A stretch of 64,000 bases of DNA. It comes from Flavobacterium sp. Its GTDB lineage: Bacteria > Bacteroidota > Bacteroidia > Flavobacteriales > Flavobacteriaceae. A program made the translations under genes and the position numbers. The stretch spans positions 36,861-100,860 of the forward strand of contig NZ_JAPZSU010000042.1 of the NCBI RefSeq assembly GCF_027531905.1, given 5' to 3'. The notes below the pieces were generated by a model. That model was not told the DNA's origin, made no database searches, and worked only from the letters and a program-made list of their open reading frames with translations. Of this stretch, positions 1 through 8,674 are shown in pieces (within the stretch, counting starts at the first letter, position 1; every line of letters begins with the position of its first letter).

Positions 1-1
1 G

Positions 2-910
2 GGCGATTTTGTTTTGCAAAAAATGAATCAAACCGTTTTTCCTAAGATTCATGCTCTTTTGAATAATAAGATAAAGATTACTAAGTATTTACAACAAATT
101 AGTTTTCCTACTATAACTTTTCTTTCTACTCAAGAAGGTTTGTTTTATACCCAAGAAGGAGAAGATATTTGGCAATTGTCAATTTATGTTCCTTCTATCG
201 TTAAGGAAAAAATAGAATCCCCTATTACTGCCGAAAAAGCAGGACTTTTTTTGGCGCAATTTCATAAAGCCTTGCTAGATTTTCCAATTGCTGAATTGGA
301 ATATACCCTTCCAGATTTTCATAATACGCCCAAAAGATATAATGATTTTAAGGATAAGGGAACTAGTGCTTCAAAAGAACGTTTGTTGAATGCGAGTAAT
401 GAAATAGAACAACTCAACTTTTATTATGCTAAAGTTGCACCAGTGGCTTTAGCTATTCAAGAAGGCATAATTCCGTTGCGTGTTGTGCATAATGACACCA
501 AAATTGGCAATATGCTTTTTGATGAAAAGGGTAATATTATCTGCATTATTGATTATGATACGATCATGCCAGGAAGTATTCTTCATGATGTGGGCGATGC
601 TTTAAGAACAGGAACGAATACCGCCACTGAGGAAGAAAAAGAGCTGAACAAAGTAAATTTTGATACCAAAATCTACGAAGCTTTTATGAAAGGATACACA
701 CAGGAAGCGCTTTCTTTTATGACACCCAAAGAGGCCGAAGCGATTCATCTAAGCTTACCTTTATTACTTTTTGAACAAGCTTGCCGTTTTCTCGCAGACT
801 ACTTAGATAACGACCGCTATTATACTACATCTTATGAACAACAAAATTTAATAAGAGCTAAAACTCAAATTCATTTGTTAGCACAAGTTTGTAGTTATTT
901 CAATTTATGA
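2..910 (+). CDS. Phosphotransferase (APH/choline kinase fold), 5'-truncated by the window edge
   Basis: Kinase of the aminoglycoside-phosphotransferase/choline-kinase fold, most like the N-acetylhexosamine 1-kinase (NahK)-type sugar kinases. The catalytic loop reads VVHNDTKIGNML (H-x-D-x4-N; His about residue 159 counting from the TTG at 14) and the metal-binding aspartates follow in IIDYDT and HDVGDALRTG. The frame is open upstream of the TTG to base 2, and the codons before it (GDFVLQKMNQTVF) look like the usual family segment 'FVLQ-[RK]-[MI]-N', so the TTG and the internal ATG at 23 are not the true start; the N-terminal nucleotide-binding part lies outside the window. Substrate cannot be told from sequence. 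A hairpin terminator follows. Family confident, substrate open. Confidence 0.85.
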   Translation, partial: GDFVLQKMNQTVFPKIHALLNNKIKITKYLQQISFPTITFLSTQEGLFYTQEGEDIWQLSIYVPSIVKEKIESPITAEKAGLFLAQFHKALLDFPIAELEYTLPDFHNTPKRYNDFKDKGTSASKERLLNASNEIEQLNFYYAKVAPVALAIQEGIIPLRVVHNDTKIGNMLFDEKGNIICIIDYDTIMPGSILHDVGDALRTGTNTATEEEKELNKVNFDTKIYEAFMKGYTQEALSFMTPKEAEAIHLSLPLLLFEQACRFLADYLDNDRYYTTSYEQQNLIRAKTQIHLLAQVCSYFNL

Positions 911-934
911 TTCAGGTTATGAATTTTTATGAAA

Positions 935-968
935 AAACCCACAGAAGTAATGATACTGATGTGGGTTT
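935..968. terminator. Bidirectional hairpin terminator between convergent genes
   Basis: The arms AAACCCAC and GTGGGTTT enclose a secondary AGTA/TACT stem and are flanked by A and T runs on both sides. It lies between the convergent kinase gene and scoB. Confidence 0.7.
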
Positions 969-978
969 CTTGTTTTTT

Positions 979-1635
979 CTAGTCAATCACCATTTCTGGA
1001 ATTTCACCTTCAATGAGTAAGTCGGCCTCCGTAGAAGCGATGATATGCTCTACCGATACGCCTGGAGCTCTTTCCAGAAGTTTAAATCCTTTGGGAGTGA
1101 TTTCCATAACGGCCAATTCGGTTACGACTTTTTTTACACAGCCAACGCCAGTTAAAGGTAAGGTACATTTCTTCAATATTTTACTTTCTCCAGCTTTGTT
1201 TACGTGCATCATGGCCACGATAATATTATCTGCCGATGCTACTAAATCCATGGCACCACCCATTCCTTTGACCATTTTTCCTGGAATTTTCCAGTTGGCA
1301 ATATCGCCGTTTTCGGCTACTTCCATGGCACCGAGGATAGTCAAGTCTACATGTTGACCGCGAATCATTCCAAAACTGGTGGCAGAGTCAAAAAAACTAG
1401 CTCCTGGAAGCGTTGTAATGGTTTGTTTGCCGGCATTGATTAAATCGGCATCTTCTTCGCCTTCAAAAGGAAAGGGACCCATACCTAAAACACCGTTTTC
1501 GCTTTGAAATTCAACCGAAATATCTTCTCTTACATAATTGGCTACCAAGGTTGGAATCCCGATGCCAAGGTTCACAAAGTAACCGTCTTGTACTTCTTTT
1601 GCAATGCGTTTAGCGATATCTTCTTTTGTTAACAT
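979..1635 (-). CDS. scoB: 3-oxoacid CoA-transferase, subunit B
   Basis: Beta subunit of succinyl-CoA:3-ketoacid CoA-transferase, which moves CoA between succinyl-CoA and acetoacetate in ketone-body/short-chain acid metabolism in the cytoplasm. The catalytic glutamate is visible in SENGVLGMGP (Glu about residue 46), and NLGIGIPTL near the N-terminus is the usual nucleotide/CoA-side motif. At 218 residues it is the normal length for a separate B subunit. It lies downstream of scoA on the same strand, but a 129-bp gap holding a palindrome-family sequence separates the two, whereas the subunits are commonly adjacent. It is probably cotranscribed from the scoA promoter. Confidence 0.95.
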   Translation of the reverse strand: MLTKEDIAKRIAKEVQDGYFVNLGIGIPTLVANYVREDISVEFQSENGVLGMGPFPFEGEEDADLINAGKQTITTLPGASFFDSATSFGMIRGQHVDLTILGAMEVAENGDIANWKIPGKMVKGMGGAMDLVASADNIIVAMMHVNKAGESKILKKCTLPLTGVGCVKKVVTELAVMEITPKGFKLLERAPGVSVEHIIASTEADLLIEGEIPEMVID

Positions 1636-1695
1636 ACTTTTCTTTTTTGAAACATATAAGTTATTTTTAACTGAATCTTAGATATTTTTTAAAAC

Positions 1696-1728
1696 CATAT
1701 ATGGCAATTAAGGTCATTTAAGTTTTAG
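1696..1728. repeat. CATATA..GG..TTTAAGG-type interspersed repeat between scoA and scoB
   Basis: The sequence ccatatatggcaattaagg followed by tcatttaagtttta closely matches the left arm of the element at 25975-26139 (ccatataaggcatttaagg then tcatttaagtttta). No clear right arm is seen here. It fills much of the scoA-scoB gap. Confidence 0.55.
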
Positions 1729-1764
1729 CTTCAGGATGAATACTAAAAAACTGACCACTGACCA

Positions 1765-2463
1765 CTATCTTTTCCTAACCGTTCTTTGCTCTATTCGTTT
1801 TTCATATTTCTCTCCTTGAAAAATACGTTGTACTAAAATTCCAGGAATGTGAATTTGATTCGGATCCAAAGTTCCAGCTTCGACTAATTCTTCTACTTCG
1901 GCAATGGTGATTTTTGCGGCACCACACATACACGGATTAAAATTTCTAGCCGTACCTTTGAAGATTAAATTCCCTGCGGTGTCGCCTTTCCAAGCTTTTA
2001 CAATCGCAAAATCAGCTTTGAAAGCTTCTTCCATAATGTGCATTTTTCCATTGAATTCGCGTACTTCTTTGCCTTTGGCTACTTCAGTTCCATAACCCGC
2101 AGGTGTGAAAAAAGCAGGAATTCCAGCTTGAGCCGCACGACAACGTTCAGCTAAAGTACCCTGAGGAATCAAATCTACTTCGAGTTCGCCAGAAAGCATT
2201 TGGCGTTCAAACTCAGCATTTTCTCCTACATAAGAAGAAATCATTTTTTTGATTTGTTTTTTTTGTAAAAGCAAACCAAGTCCAAAATCATCTACACCAG
2301 CGTTGTTTGAAATACAAGTTAATTCATTTACGCCTTTTTGAACTAAAGCTGTGATGGAGTTTTCAGGTATTCCACAAAGGCCAAAGCCACCTAACATCAG
2401 CGTCATTCCGTTTTCGATGCCTTGTAGCGCATCATCAACAGTTGAAACGGTTTTATTTATCAT
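1765..2463 (-). CDS. scoA: 3-oxoacid CoA-transferase, subunit A
   Basis: Alpha subunit of succinyl-CoA:3-ketoacid CoA-transferase; forms the enzyme with ScoB encoded downstream. The family signature [13 protein letters not shown] sits at residues 23-35, and 232 residues is a typical length. The start at 2463 gives the canonical N-terminus [13 protein letters not shown]. Upstream is a Bacteroidota-type promoter overlapped by an 18-bp perfect palindrome, suggesting regulated expression, plausibly by a substrate-responsive repressor (inference). Confidence 0.95.
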   Translation of the reverse strand: MINKTVSTVDDALQGIENGMTLMLGGFGLCGIPENSITALVQKGVNELTCISNNAGVDDFGLGLLLQKKQIKKMISSYVGENAEFERQMLSGELEVDLIPQGTLAERCRAAQAGIPAFFTPAGYGTEVAKGKEVREFNGKMHIMEEAFKADFAIVKAWKGDTAGNLIFKGTARNFNPCMCGAAKITIAEVEELVEAGTLDPNQIHIPGILVQRIFQGEKYEKRIEQRTVRKR

Positions 2464-2493
2464 GGAGTTCTATTTTAGAATTTTTTTTTCAGG

Positions 2494-2520
2494 CAAATGT
2501 AGTTCGAAATCGATTTCGAA
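2494..2520 (-). promoter_or_regulatory. scoA promoter with overlapping palindromic operator
   Basis: On the minus strand the -7 box TACATTTG (2494-2501) fits the Bacteroidota consensus TAnnTTTG about 31 nt before the scoA start codon. One base upstream, at 2503-2520, lies the perfect palindrome TTCGAAATCGATTTCGAA, exactly where a repressor would block the sigma factor between the -33 and -7 regions. Confidence 0.6.
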
Positions 2521-2570
2521 AAAAAATTTAGATAGCATTTTTTACAGATTTGCGATCCAGTTGTTAAATA

Positions 2571-2602
2571 CAAAAACGACAGTTCCGCTGAAGAACTGCC
2601 GT
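2571..2602 (-). terminator. Rho-independent terminator of the PBP1A operon
   Basis: On the minus strand, 9 nt after the PBP1A stop codon, ACGGCAGTTC and GAACTGTCGT form a 10-bp stem (one G-U) followed by TTTTT. Confidence 0.8.
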
Positions 2603-2610
2603 TGTAGTTT

Positions 2611-4932
2611 TTATTGTTCGAATTCGTCCGTTGTTTGTTGGTTTTCTACCGCAGTAGTGTCGACAACTGTTGCTTTTCGGGGCGTGTAACAGTCTACTTT
2701 AATCTTAAGGTTTGCGGGTCGCTCAAAAGGTTCTTTGGAGACTTGCAAAGTGGGATCTTCATAACATTTTTTCATAAAATAACCCCAAACAGGTAATGCT
2801 GAGGCAGCCCCTTGTCCGTAGGTTAAACTTTTGAATCGAGCAGAACGATCTTCGCAACCTACCCAAACTCCGGTAACTAGATTTGGTACCATACCCATAA
2901 ACCATCCATCGGATTGATTTTGTGAAGTTCCTGTTTTTCCTGCAATTGGATTTCTAAACATATACGGATAGCCTGTCCATCGATGGTCTCCGGCTCCTCC
3001 TCCTTCTGTTCTTAATCTTGCTCCAGAACCACTTTCGGTTACTCCTTCTAATAATTTAATGACTGCAAAAGCAATGTCTTTATTCAAAACATCATGAGAT
3101 TCGGGGATTGGTTCGTAAATAACCACTCCGCTTTTGTCTTCGATTTTGGTCAAAAATTGCGGTTTGACATAGACGCCTTGATTTGCAAATGTACTGTAAG
3201 CAGCCACCATATCTTCCACCGTGATTTCTACAGCTCCTAAGGCAATAGAAGGTTGATTAATGATTTCTGATTTTACCCCTAATTTATGGGTTAATTCAAT
3301 AACTGCTTCTGGCCCTACTTTGTCAATCAATTTAGCCGAAATAGTGTTGATAGAATGTGCCAAAGCTTGTTTCAACGTAACCATTCCACGGTATTTGTTA
3401 TCAGAGTTTCTTGGCTCCCAATCTTCGGTAACGTGATGACGTCCTTTATGAATCATAAAAGGAGAATCAATGATAGAATCACAAGGCGACATGTTGAGCT
3501 GTTCGATAACTGTAGCATATACAAAGGGCTTGAAGGTAGATCCCACTTGTCGCGCTCCTTGACCTACGTGATCGTATTGAAAATATTTGTAGTTGATGCC
3601 GCCTACCCAAGCCTTAATGTTTCCAGTTTGAGGCTCCATTGCCATTAAACCTGATTGCAAAAAGTGTTTGTAATAACGAATAGAATCCATTGGAGTCATT
3701 ACGGTATCAATTTCTCCTTTCCAAGAGAAAATCTTCATTTTTGTTTTTACTTTGAAAGAAGCAATGATTTCGTCTTCACTTTTTTCCATAGCTTTCATGA
3801 CATTCCATCGGTTAGAGGATTTCATGGCTTGGTTCATGATACGTTGCGTTTCAGCTTCGGTAATGTTTACGAAAGGCGCATTTTTGTTGTCTTTTTGTTG
3901 CAAAAAGAATTCTTCTTGCATGTTAGTCATATGTGCGTTAACCGCTTCCTCTGCATAGGTTTGCATTCTGGAATCGATGGTAGTGTAGATTTTTAAACCA
4001 TCTTTATAGATATCATAATCCGTTCCGTCTGGTTTTTTGTTTTCCTCTACCCATTTTTTCATGTAATCTCTTAGGTATTCTCTAAAATAAGTAGCAATAC
4101 CATCTTTGTGAGTTTCTAGTTTGAAGTTAAGTTTTATGGGTAAACTTTGTAATTGTAATTTTTGTTGCTCGGTGATAATCTTCGCTTTTTCCATTTGGTG
4201 CAACACTACATTTCGGCGGTTTTTTACTCCTTCTGGATTGCGAATTGGATTGTAAAGTCCTGAGTTTTTAAACATTCCCACCAAAATAGCCGACTCGTCT
4301 ATGGTTAAATCTTTTGGGGCTTTGGAGAAATAGGTTTTTGCTGCCGAGCTAACGCCTACGGAGTTGTTTCCAAAATCATAGACATTACAGTACATGGCAA
4401 TAATTTCGTTTTTGGTGTATTGACGTTCCAAACGAATGGCGATAATCCATTCTTTCATTTTTTGAACGATACGGAAAGGCAAAAATTTAGAACCTTCTCC
4501 GTGAAATAATTGTTTAGCTAATTGTTGTGATAAAGTACTGGCGCCTCCGCTGGTTCCTAAGCTCAAAATCGCTCTCAAAGTTCCTCTACCGTCAATTCCT
4601 GAATGTTCATAAAAACGGGCATCTTCAGTAGCTACTAAAGCATCTACCAAGTTTTTTGGTAAATCCGAGTACTTCAATTGCGAACGATTCTTTTGGAAAT
4701 ATTTTCCCAAAACCACGCCATCAGAGGAAATGATTTCGGTAGCCAAATTTGAGTCTGGATTTTCTAAATCTTCAAAAGAAGGCATTGAACCAAACAGTCC
4801 CCAAGAGGCAAAAAGGAAGAAAAGAGCCAAAATGCCCAAACCATAAAAGTAGATTTTCCAAAACTTCTTTTTATAGTAATTGATGTCTTTATCAATTGCT
4901 TTAGACGATGTGTTATTTTTTCTAATTGCCAT
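2611..4932 (-). CDS. Class A penicillin-binding protein (PBP1A type)
   Basis: Bifunctional murein synthase: an N-terminal GT51 glycosyltransferase polymerises lipid II and a C-terminal transpeptidase cross-links it. Seen in order: basic cytoplasmic tail, one membrane anchor (about 26-48), GT51 catalytic Glu in ATEDARFYEHSGID (about residue 103) and GGASTLSQQLAKQL (129-142), then transpeptidase motifs STFK (465-468, nucleophilic Ser), SIN (527-529) and KTG (666-668). 773 residues is normal for the family. It begins 4 nt after the gldH stop and is the last gene of a ricT-gldH-pbp operon. Periplasmic, anchored in the inner membrane. Confidence 0.96.
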   Translation of the reverse strand: MAIRKNNTSSKAIDKDINYYKKKFWKIYFYGLGILALFFLFASWGLFGSMPSFEDLENPDSNLATEIISSDGVVLGKYFQKNRSQLKYSDLPKNLVDALVATEDARFYEHSGIDGRGTLRAILSLGTSGGASTLSQQLAKQLFHGEGSKFLPFRIVQKMKEWIIAIRLERQYTKNEIIAMYCNVYDFGNNSVGVSSAAKTYFSKAPKDLTIDESAILVGMFKNSGLYNPIRNPEGVKNRRNVVLHQMEKAKIITEQQKLQLQSLPIKLNFKLETHKDGIATYFREYLRDYMKKWVEENKKPDGTDYDIYKDGLKIYTTIDSRMQTYAEEAVNAHMTNMQEEFFLQQKDNKNAPFVNITEAETQRIMNQAMKSSNRWNVMKAMEKSEDEIIASFKVKTKMKIFSWKGEIDTVMTPMDSIRYYKHFLQSGLMAMEPQTGNIKAWVGGINYKYFQYDHVGQGARQVGSTFKPFVYATVIEQLNMSPCDSIIDSPFMIHKGRHHVTEDWEPRNSDNKYRGMVTLKQALAHSINTISAKLIDKVGPEAVIELTHKLGVKSEIINQPSIALGAVEITVEDMVAAYSTFANQGVYVKPQFLTKIEDKSGVVIYEPIPESHDVLNKDIAFAVIKLLEGVTESGSGARLRTEGGGAGDHRWTGYPYMFRNPIAGKTGTSQNQSDGWFMGMVPNLVTGVWVGCEDRSARFKSLTYGQGAASALPVWGYFMKKCYEDPTLQVSKEPFERPANLKIKVDCYTPRKATVVDTTAVENQQTTDEFEQ

Positions 4933-4936
4933 AATT

Positions 4937-5416
4937 TTATTCTATATTTTCTATTCTAAAACCTACGTCCGTAATTCCGTCCAAAACAGCTACACCAGGT
5001 ACTTTGCCGTTTTCTCTCAAGGCTTGTTTGATGTATACTTTGAATTGTCCTTTAAATTGAATTTTTTCTTTGTAAAAAAGTTTGCTTTCTTTTAAATCCG
5101 TAAAGCCATTGCCTAACAAAGTCCCGTCAGGATTGGCCATTTGGTATTCTAAAGTATCTACTTTGGTGAAGCCATTTTTTTGTTCCATAGCCACAATCAA
5201 AAAGATATTATTGAATTTATAATCGTCATTGGCTCTCAAATTCACAAACAAATTGTATTGTTTTGTGGAGTCCAATACAGGCAAATCGAAGGAAACAATG
5301 CTGTCTTTGTTCCAACCGCTGCCTACTGTTTTGTATTCGTCAAAAACTCTTTTTTTGTCGCAGGCCAAAAAGAGCAAGACTACAGCAAATAAGATGCAAC
5401 TATTTTTTATCCCCAT
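4937..5416 (-). CDS. gldH: Gliding motility lipoprotein GldH
   Basis: GldH is an outer-membrane-directed lipoprotein needed for flavobacterial gliding and type IX secretion-dependent motility. The protein has a short signal peptide ending in a lipobox (LFLAC, lipidated Cys19), then a globular domain with the family-typical opening CDKKRVFDEYKTVG. At 159 residues the length fits. The start overlaps the upstream ricT stop by 17 nt and the stop lies 4 nt before the PBP1A start, so translation is likely coupled. Its presence marks the genome as a gliding Bacteroidota. Confidence 0.92.
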   Translation of the reverse strand: MGIKNSCILFAVVLLFLACDKKRVFDEYKTVGSGWNKDSIVSFDLPVLDSTKQYNLFVNLRANDDYKFNNIFLIVAMEQKNGFTKVDTLEYQMANPDGTLLGNGFTDLKESKLFYKEKIQFKGQFKVYIKQALRENGKVPGVAVLDGITDVGFRIENIE

Positions 5417-6722
5417 TTTTAGTAATAATTATAGGTTTTCTAGGTTCATTGGGTGTATTAGGGTTAGGCTTTTTGTCATTAGCATTGCCTCTATTTTTGT
5501 TGTTGTGAGGTCTTTTTTTGTTGCCATTTTGAGCAGCAGGTTTGTTAGGTGCTATAGCTGGTGCGGCAGCTACATTTGCCGTTGTTCCAGCATTTGGTTT
5601 GCGTTTTTTCGAAGGTCTTTTCTTGGCTTTGGGCTGGTCAAAACGAGTTAAACTCTCTTGTCCCATAGCGTTATTAAAGTTCTTCTCTGGTTCAGCTACC
5701 ACTTCTATAGCATAGTCTTCTAAGGACGAAACTTTGTTTTTTAGTTTATTTTCGGCAATGATTTCGTGAACTTGTTCAATTTTAAGCACGTGCCAATTGG
5801 CAAAATTGTTCGTGTAAGCAAACCACATTAAGCCTTTGAAAATATCTTGTTTTTGGCAGATAGCATCTCCTTTTTCGGTCACTAATTTGGTGTCGAAATT
5901 TGGAAAATGTTTCAAAGCATCCATGTAGGTGTCTAGCTCATAATTCAAACAACATTTTAGTTTTCCGCATTGTCCTGCTAGTTTTTGTGGATTCAAAGAC
6001 AATTGTTGGTAACGTGCTGCTGAAGTATTCACACTTCTAAAATCGGTCAACCACGTCGAGCAACATAGCTCTCTTCCGCAAGAACCGATTCCTCCTAAAC
6101 GAGCGGCTTCTTGACGGAAACCTACTTGTTTCATCTCGACTCTTGTACTGAATTCTTTGGCAAAATCCTTAATCAACATTCTAAAATCGACGCGGTCGTT
6201 GGCGGTATAGTAGAAAGTTGCTTTAGAACCGTCACCTTGAAATTCAATATCCGAAATTTTCATTTCTAATTTGTGCTGAATCGCCAATTCACGTGCACGA
6301 ACTTTCATTGGTTCTTCTTTATCTCTAGCGGCAGACCAAATATCGATGTCTTTTTGAGAGGCTTTTCGATAGATTTTTGGAATTTCGGTTCCGTTTGGAT
6401 TGACTCCTTTTTTCTTCATTTGAATTTTTACCAACTCACCCGTTAGCGTCACAATTCCGATATCGTGACCAGGTGAAGCTACCGTTGCCACGATGTCTCC
6501 CATGCTTAAGGTTAGTTTTTCGGTATTGCGGTAAAATTCTTTTCTGCCGTTTTTGAAACGTACTTCGACACAGTCAAAAGGCGCTTCGCCATTGGGTAAA
6601 CTCATGTTCGAAAGCCAATCAAAAACGGTTAATTTGTTGCAGCTATCGGTGCCGCAAGTCCCATTATTTTTACACCCCTTTGGTGCGCCACCATCGGAAG
6701 TTGAACAACTTGTACAAGCCAT
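5400..6722 (-). CDS. ricT: PSP1-domain protein RicT (YaaT)
   Basis: Homologue of the PSP1-family protein RicT/YaaT, known in Bacillus as part of the RicAFT complex that acts in RNase Y-dependent RNA processing; the role in Bacteroidota is not established. The start is placed at 6722 (MACTSCSTSDGG), because the ten residues ahead of it in the longer frame are atypical. The central PSP1 region holds the conserved cysteines IGSCGRELCCSTW and GQCGKLKCCLNYE, consistent with Fe-S binding. An additional Cys-rich N-terminus (CTSCST, CKNNGTC) and a low-complexity Lys/Pro/Asn-rich tail of about 90 residues flank the core. First gene of the operon with gldH and the PBP. Confidence 0.9.
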   Translation of the reverse strand: MACTSCSTSDGGAPKGCKNNGTCGTDSCNKLTVFDWLSNMSLPNGEAPFDCVEVRFKNGRKEFYRNTEKLTLSMGDIVATVASPGHDIGIVTLTGELVKIQMKKKGVNPNGTEIPKIYRKASQKDIDIWSAARDKEEPMKVRARELAIQHKLEMKISDIEFQGDGSKATFYYTANDRVDFRMLIKDFAKEFSTRVEMKQVGFRQEAARLGGIGSCGRELCCSTWLTDFRSVNTSAARYQQLSLNPQKLAGQCGKLKCCLNYELDTYMDALKHFPNFDTKLVTEKGDAICQKQDIFKGLMWFAYTNNFANWHVLKIEQVHEIIAENKLKNKVSSLEDYAIEVVAEPEKNFNNAMGQESLTRFDQPKAKKRPSKKRKPNAGTTANVAAAPAIAPNKPAAQNGNKKRPHNNKNRGNANDKKPNPNTPNEPRKPIIITKNGDKK

Positions 6723-6905
6723 AATTATATTGTGATGTTGCCAAAAAAGCAACTTGAGTTCTTACTTAAATTTAATCGGTAAAGATAGTATTTTTTAATT
6801 GTATGTTACAACGGTAAAAAATAAGGATGCGTCTTAAAATTATACTAAAATAATTGGGGTTTGATACTAATCTTTTTTTGATTGAGATTGGTTAATTTTA
6901 GTTTG

Positions 6906-8036
6906 TCACTTGGCTAATAAAAATTCTTCGTAGTTTGCTGGAGTGACTATTGTTGTTGTTACATTGTTATAATTGTCTAAAAACGTAGTAGGAATTTTAT
7001 ATTTCGCAGCCCTATTCCATTTGATTTCACAAGCTAAAATTTGGTCATTTCTTTTTTCGACATAATCAATTTCTTGTTGTTGCGTAGTTCTCCAAAAATG
7101 ACAATCTGCCTCTTCTTGTTGGATGTTTAAATATTTTATTCGCTCGCTAATGATATAGTTCTCCCACAAGTTTCCTATGTCGTTTCTTTGGTTTATGGTA
7201 TTGAAATTCCCCGTAACGGCATTGATAATTCCATTGTCATAAAAGTATATTTTCTTCCCTTTTTTAATTTCATTTCGAACATTGTTTGAAAATGCGGGTA
7301 GTTTGAATATCACAAAAGCTTTTTCTAATAAATCAATATATTTTTCAACGGTTTTATTATCTATTTGTATGAGTTTGCTCAATTCATTGTAATTCACTTC
7401 GCTGCCTACTTGTAGTGCCAATGCTTTTACTATTTTCTGCAGCACGACAGGTTTTGCTATTTGCTCCAATAGAAATAAATCTTTGTATAAATAGCTATTA
7501 GCGATGAGTTTGATGTGCTCTTTAGCATCAACTGGATTACTAATTATTTCTGGGTAATTACCGTAAATAAGACGTTGTTCTATATTTCTCTTTTCTTCTA
7601 AGAGTCCTTTGTGGGTAACCATTTCCGAGAAGGCAATAGGGAATAAATACATTTCATATTTTCTGCCTGTTAGGGGTTCGTTGAGTTTGTTAGCTAATTC
7701 AAAACTGGAGGATCCAGTTGCAATGACTTGTACGGTTTTGATTTGATCGACGATTATTTTGAGTACAATGCCAATGTTTGTTACTCGCTGCGCTTCGTCA
7801 ATCACTAAAATTTCGTTGTCGCCAATTATATTTTTGAGTTTGGTTACATTAGGATTTTCGAATAAAGTAAGCACATCCGATTCGTCTCCGTTTAAGAAAA
7901 GTGTTTTTTTGTTTAGGTCTGCAATTAGATGTTGAACAAAGGTTGTCTTGCCCACTTGTCTTGGACCAAAAATAAGTAAGGCTTTCCCTTTGAATAAACG
8001 GGCTTTGGCATATATGGCTTGCTCTCTTGTTACCAT
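6906..8036 (-). CDS. AAA-family ATPase with DUF4143 domain
   Basis: P-loop ATPase of the archaeal/bacterial AAA-DUF4143 class. The Walker A motif GPRQVGKTT is at 24-32 and Walker B ILVIDEAQR at 76-84; a sensor-like ATGSSSFEL follows. The C-terminal half is the DUF4143 region ending in a conserved nuclease-like patch (ISERIKYLN ... WRTTQQQEIDYVE ... CEIKW), resembling a PD-(D/E)xK core with E, D and E-x-K. These proteins are common, horizontally mobile and have no agreed function. It stands alone, preceded by 32-bp tandem repeats carrying 20-bp palindromes that may be an autoregulatory operator. Confidence 0.88.
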   Translation of the reverse strand: MVTREQAIYAKARLFKGKALLIFGPRQVGKTTFVQHLIADLNKKTLFLNGDESDVLTLFENPNVTKLKNIIGDNEILVIDEAQRVTNIGIVLKIIVDQIKTVQVIATGSSSFELANKLNEPLTGRKYEMYLFPIAFSEMVTHKGLLEEKRNIEQRLIYGNYPEIISNPVDAKEHIKLIANSYLYKDLFLLEQIAKPVVLQKIVKALALQVGSEVNYNELSKLIQIDNKTVEKYIDLLEKAFVIFKLPAFSNNVRNEIKKGKKIYFYDNGIINAVTGNFNTINQRNDIGNLWENYIISERIKYLNIQQEEADCHFWRTTQQQEIDYVEKRNDQILACEIKWNRAAKYKIPTTFLDNYNNVTTTIVTPANYEEFLLAK

Positions 8037-8080
8037 AAAGTATTGATTTTAAGAAGTCAAAGGTAGTTGTTTTAGTTTCT

Positions 8081-8166
8081 ATTCCAAAATAATTATGTTT
8101 TTTTTGGAATTTATTCCAAAATTATTATGTTTTTTTTGGAATCAATTCCAAAATGATTATGTTTTT
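8081..8166 (-). repeat. 32-bp tandem repeat (2.7 units) in the promoter region of the ATPase gene
   Basis: Units begin with ATTCCAAAA at 8081, 8113 and 8145. Each unit junction forms a perfect 9-2-9 inverted repeat TTTTGGAAT-nn-ATTCCAAAA (8102-8121 and 8134-8153). On the minus strand, unit 2 contains TAATTTTG (8117-8124), a match to the -7 consensus; the other two units differ from it by one base. Likely promoter with repeated operator sites. Confidence 0.75.
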
Positions 8167-8206
8167 GAACCATTTAAGGTATTTAAGGACCTATAAGTTT
8201 GGGGTA

Positions 8207-8242
8207 AAATAAAAACCATCACAAAAAGGATTGTGATGGTTT
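8207..8242 (-). terminator. Terminator-like hairpin between ferredoxin gene and ATPase gene
   Basis: AAACCATCACAA (8213-8224) and TTGTGATGGTTT (8231-8242) form a perfect 12-bp stem; on the minus strand it is followed by a T-rich tract (TTTATTTTA). Confidence 0.65.
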
Positions 8243-8296
8243 AGTTTATTTCTTTTCATTTTATGATTGTTGATAAAGAAGCAAATTGTGGCTCTT

Positions 8297-8402
8297 TAGC
8301 CCCGATAGTAGTGAAAATCCTTTTTTTTACACCTGACAGGTTTTTAAAAACCTGTCAGGTGTAAAAAAAAGATTGCAGCGGATAGCGGGACCATTGTTCC
8401 TT
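8297..8402 (-). repeat. Interspersed element with conserved flanks and a 50-bp perfect palindrome core
   Basis: Flanks TAGCCCCGATAG...AATCC and GATTGCAGCGGATAGCGGGA...TTCCTT match those of the element at 60181-60257. The core, 8321-8370, is a perfect 50-bp palindrome (25-bp arms) containing ACACCTGACAGG and its complement. It starts about 40 nt after the ferredoxin gene stop on the minus strand. Confidence 0.75.
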
Positions 8403-8443
8403 AAAAAAGCCTATTCTTTCTGCTCCTAAAAATCAGCTAGAAG

Positions 8444-8674
8444 CTAGGTTTCTTTGACCGAAATGATTTTTACGGGACAAGCCTTTGCAGCGAGTTCGCA
8501 ACTTTCTACGATGGTATGGTCGGGTGATTTTAGGGTGTAAAAACCTTTGGAATTGACACTTTTGATGAGTACCGATTTACCGTCTTTTTTGGACATTTGA
8601 AACTGCACGGGTGCCATTTCTACGCAGTAATTGCAACCGATGCATTTGTCTCTTTGCAGGGTGATGATGACCAT
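8444..8674 (-). CDS. 4Fe-4S ferredoxin-like protein
   Basis: Small 76-residue iron-sulfur protein. Cysteines C11-x2-C14-x2-C17 (CIGCNYC) and a distal C66-P (AACPV) are the four ligands expected for one [4Fe-4S] cluster; C59 is extra. The remainder is short and unlike a two-cluster ferredoxin. The start codon overlaps the trhP stop by 1 nt, so the two are translationally coupled. TrhP activity in E. coli depends on Fe-S cluster biogenesis, so this protein may be the electron donor or cluster partner of TrhP (inference). Confidence 0.88.
   Translation of the reverse strand: MVIITLQRDKCIGCNYCVEMAPVQFQMSKKDGKSVLIKSVNSKGFYTLKSPDHTIVESCELAAKACPVKIISVKET

Noticed and set aside
8081..8166. Possible CRISPR-like array
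   Set aside because: The units are contiguous with no spacers and only 2.7 copies; there are no cas genes. It is a tandem repeat.
8444..8674. Two-cluster ferredoxin
   Set aside because: Only one complete C-x2-C-x2-C set and a single distal Cys-Pro are present.
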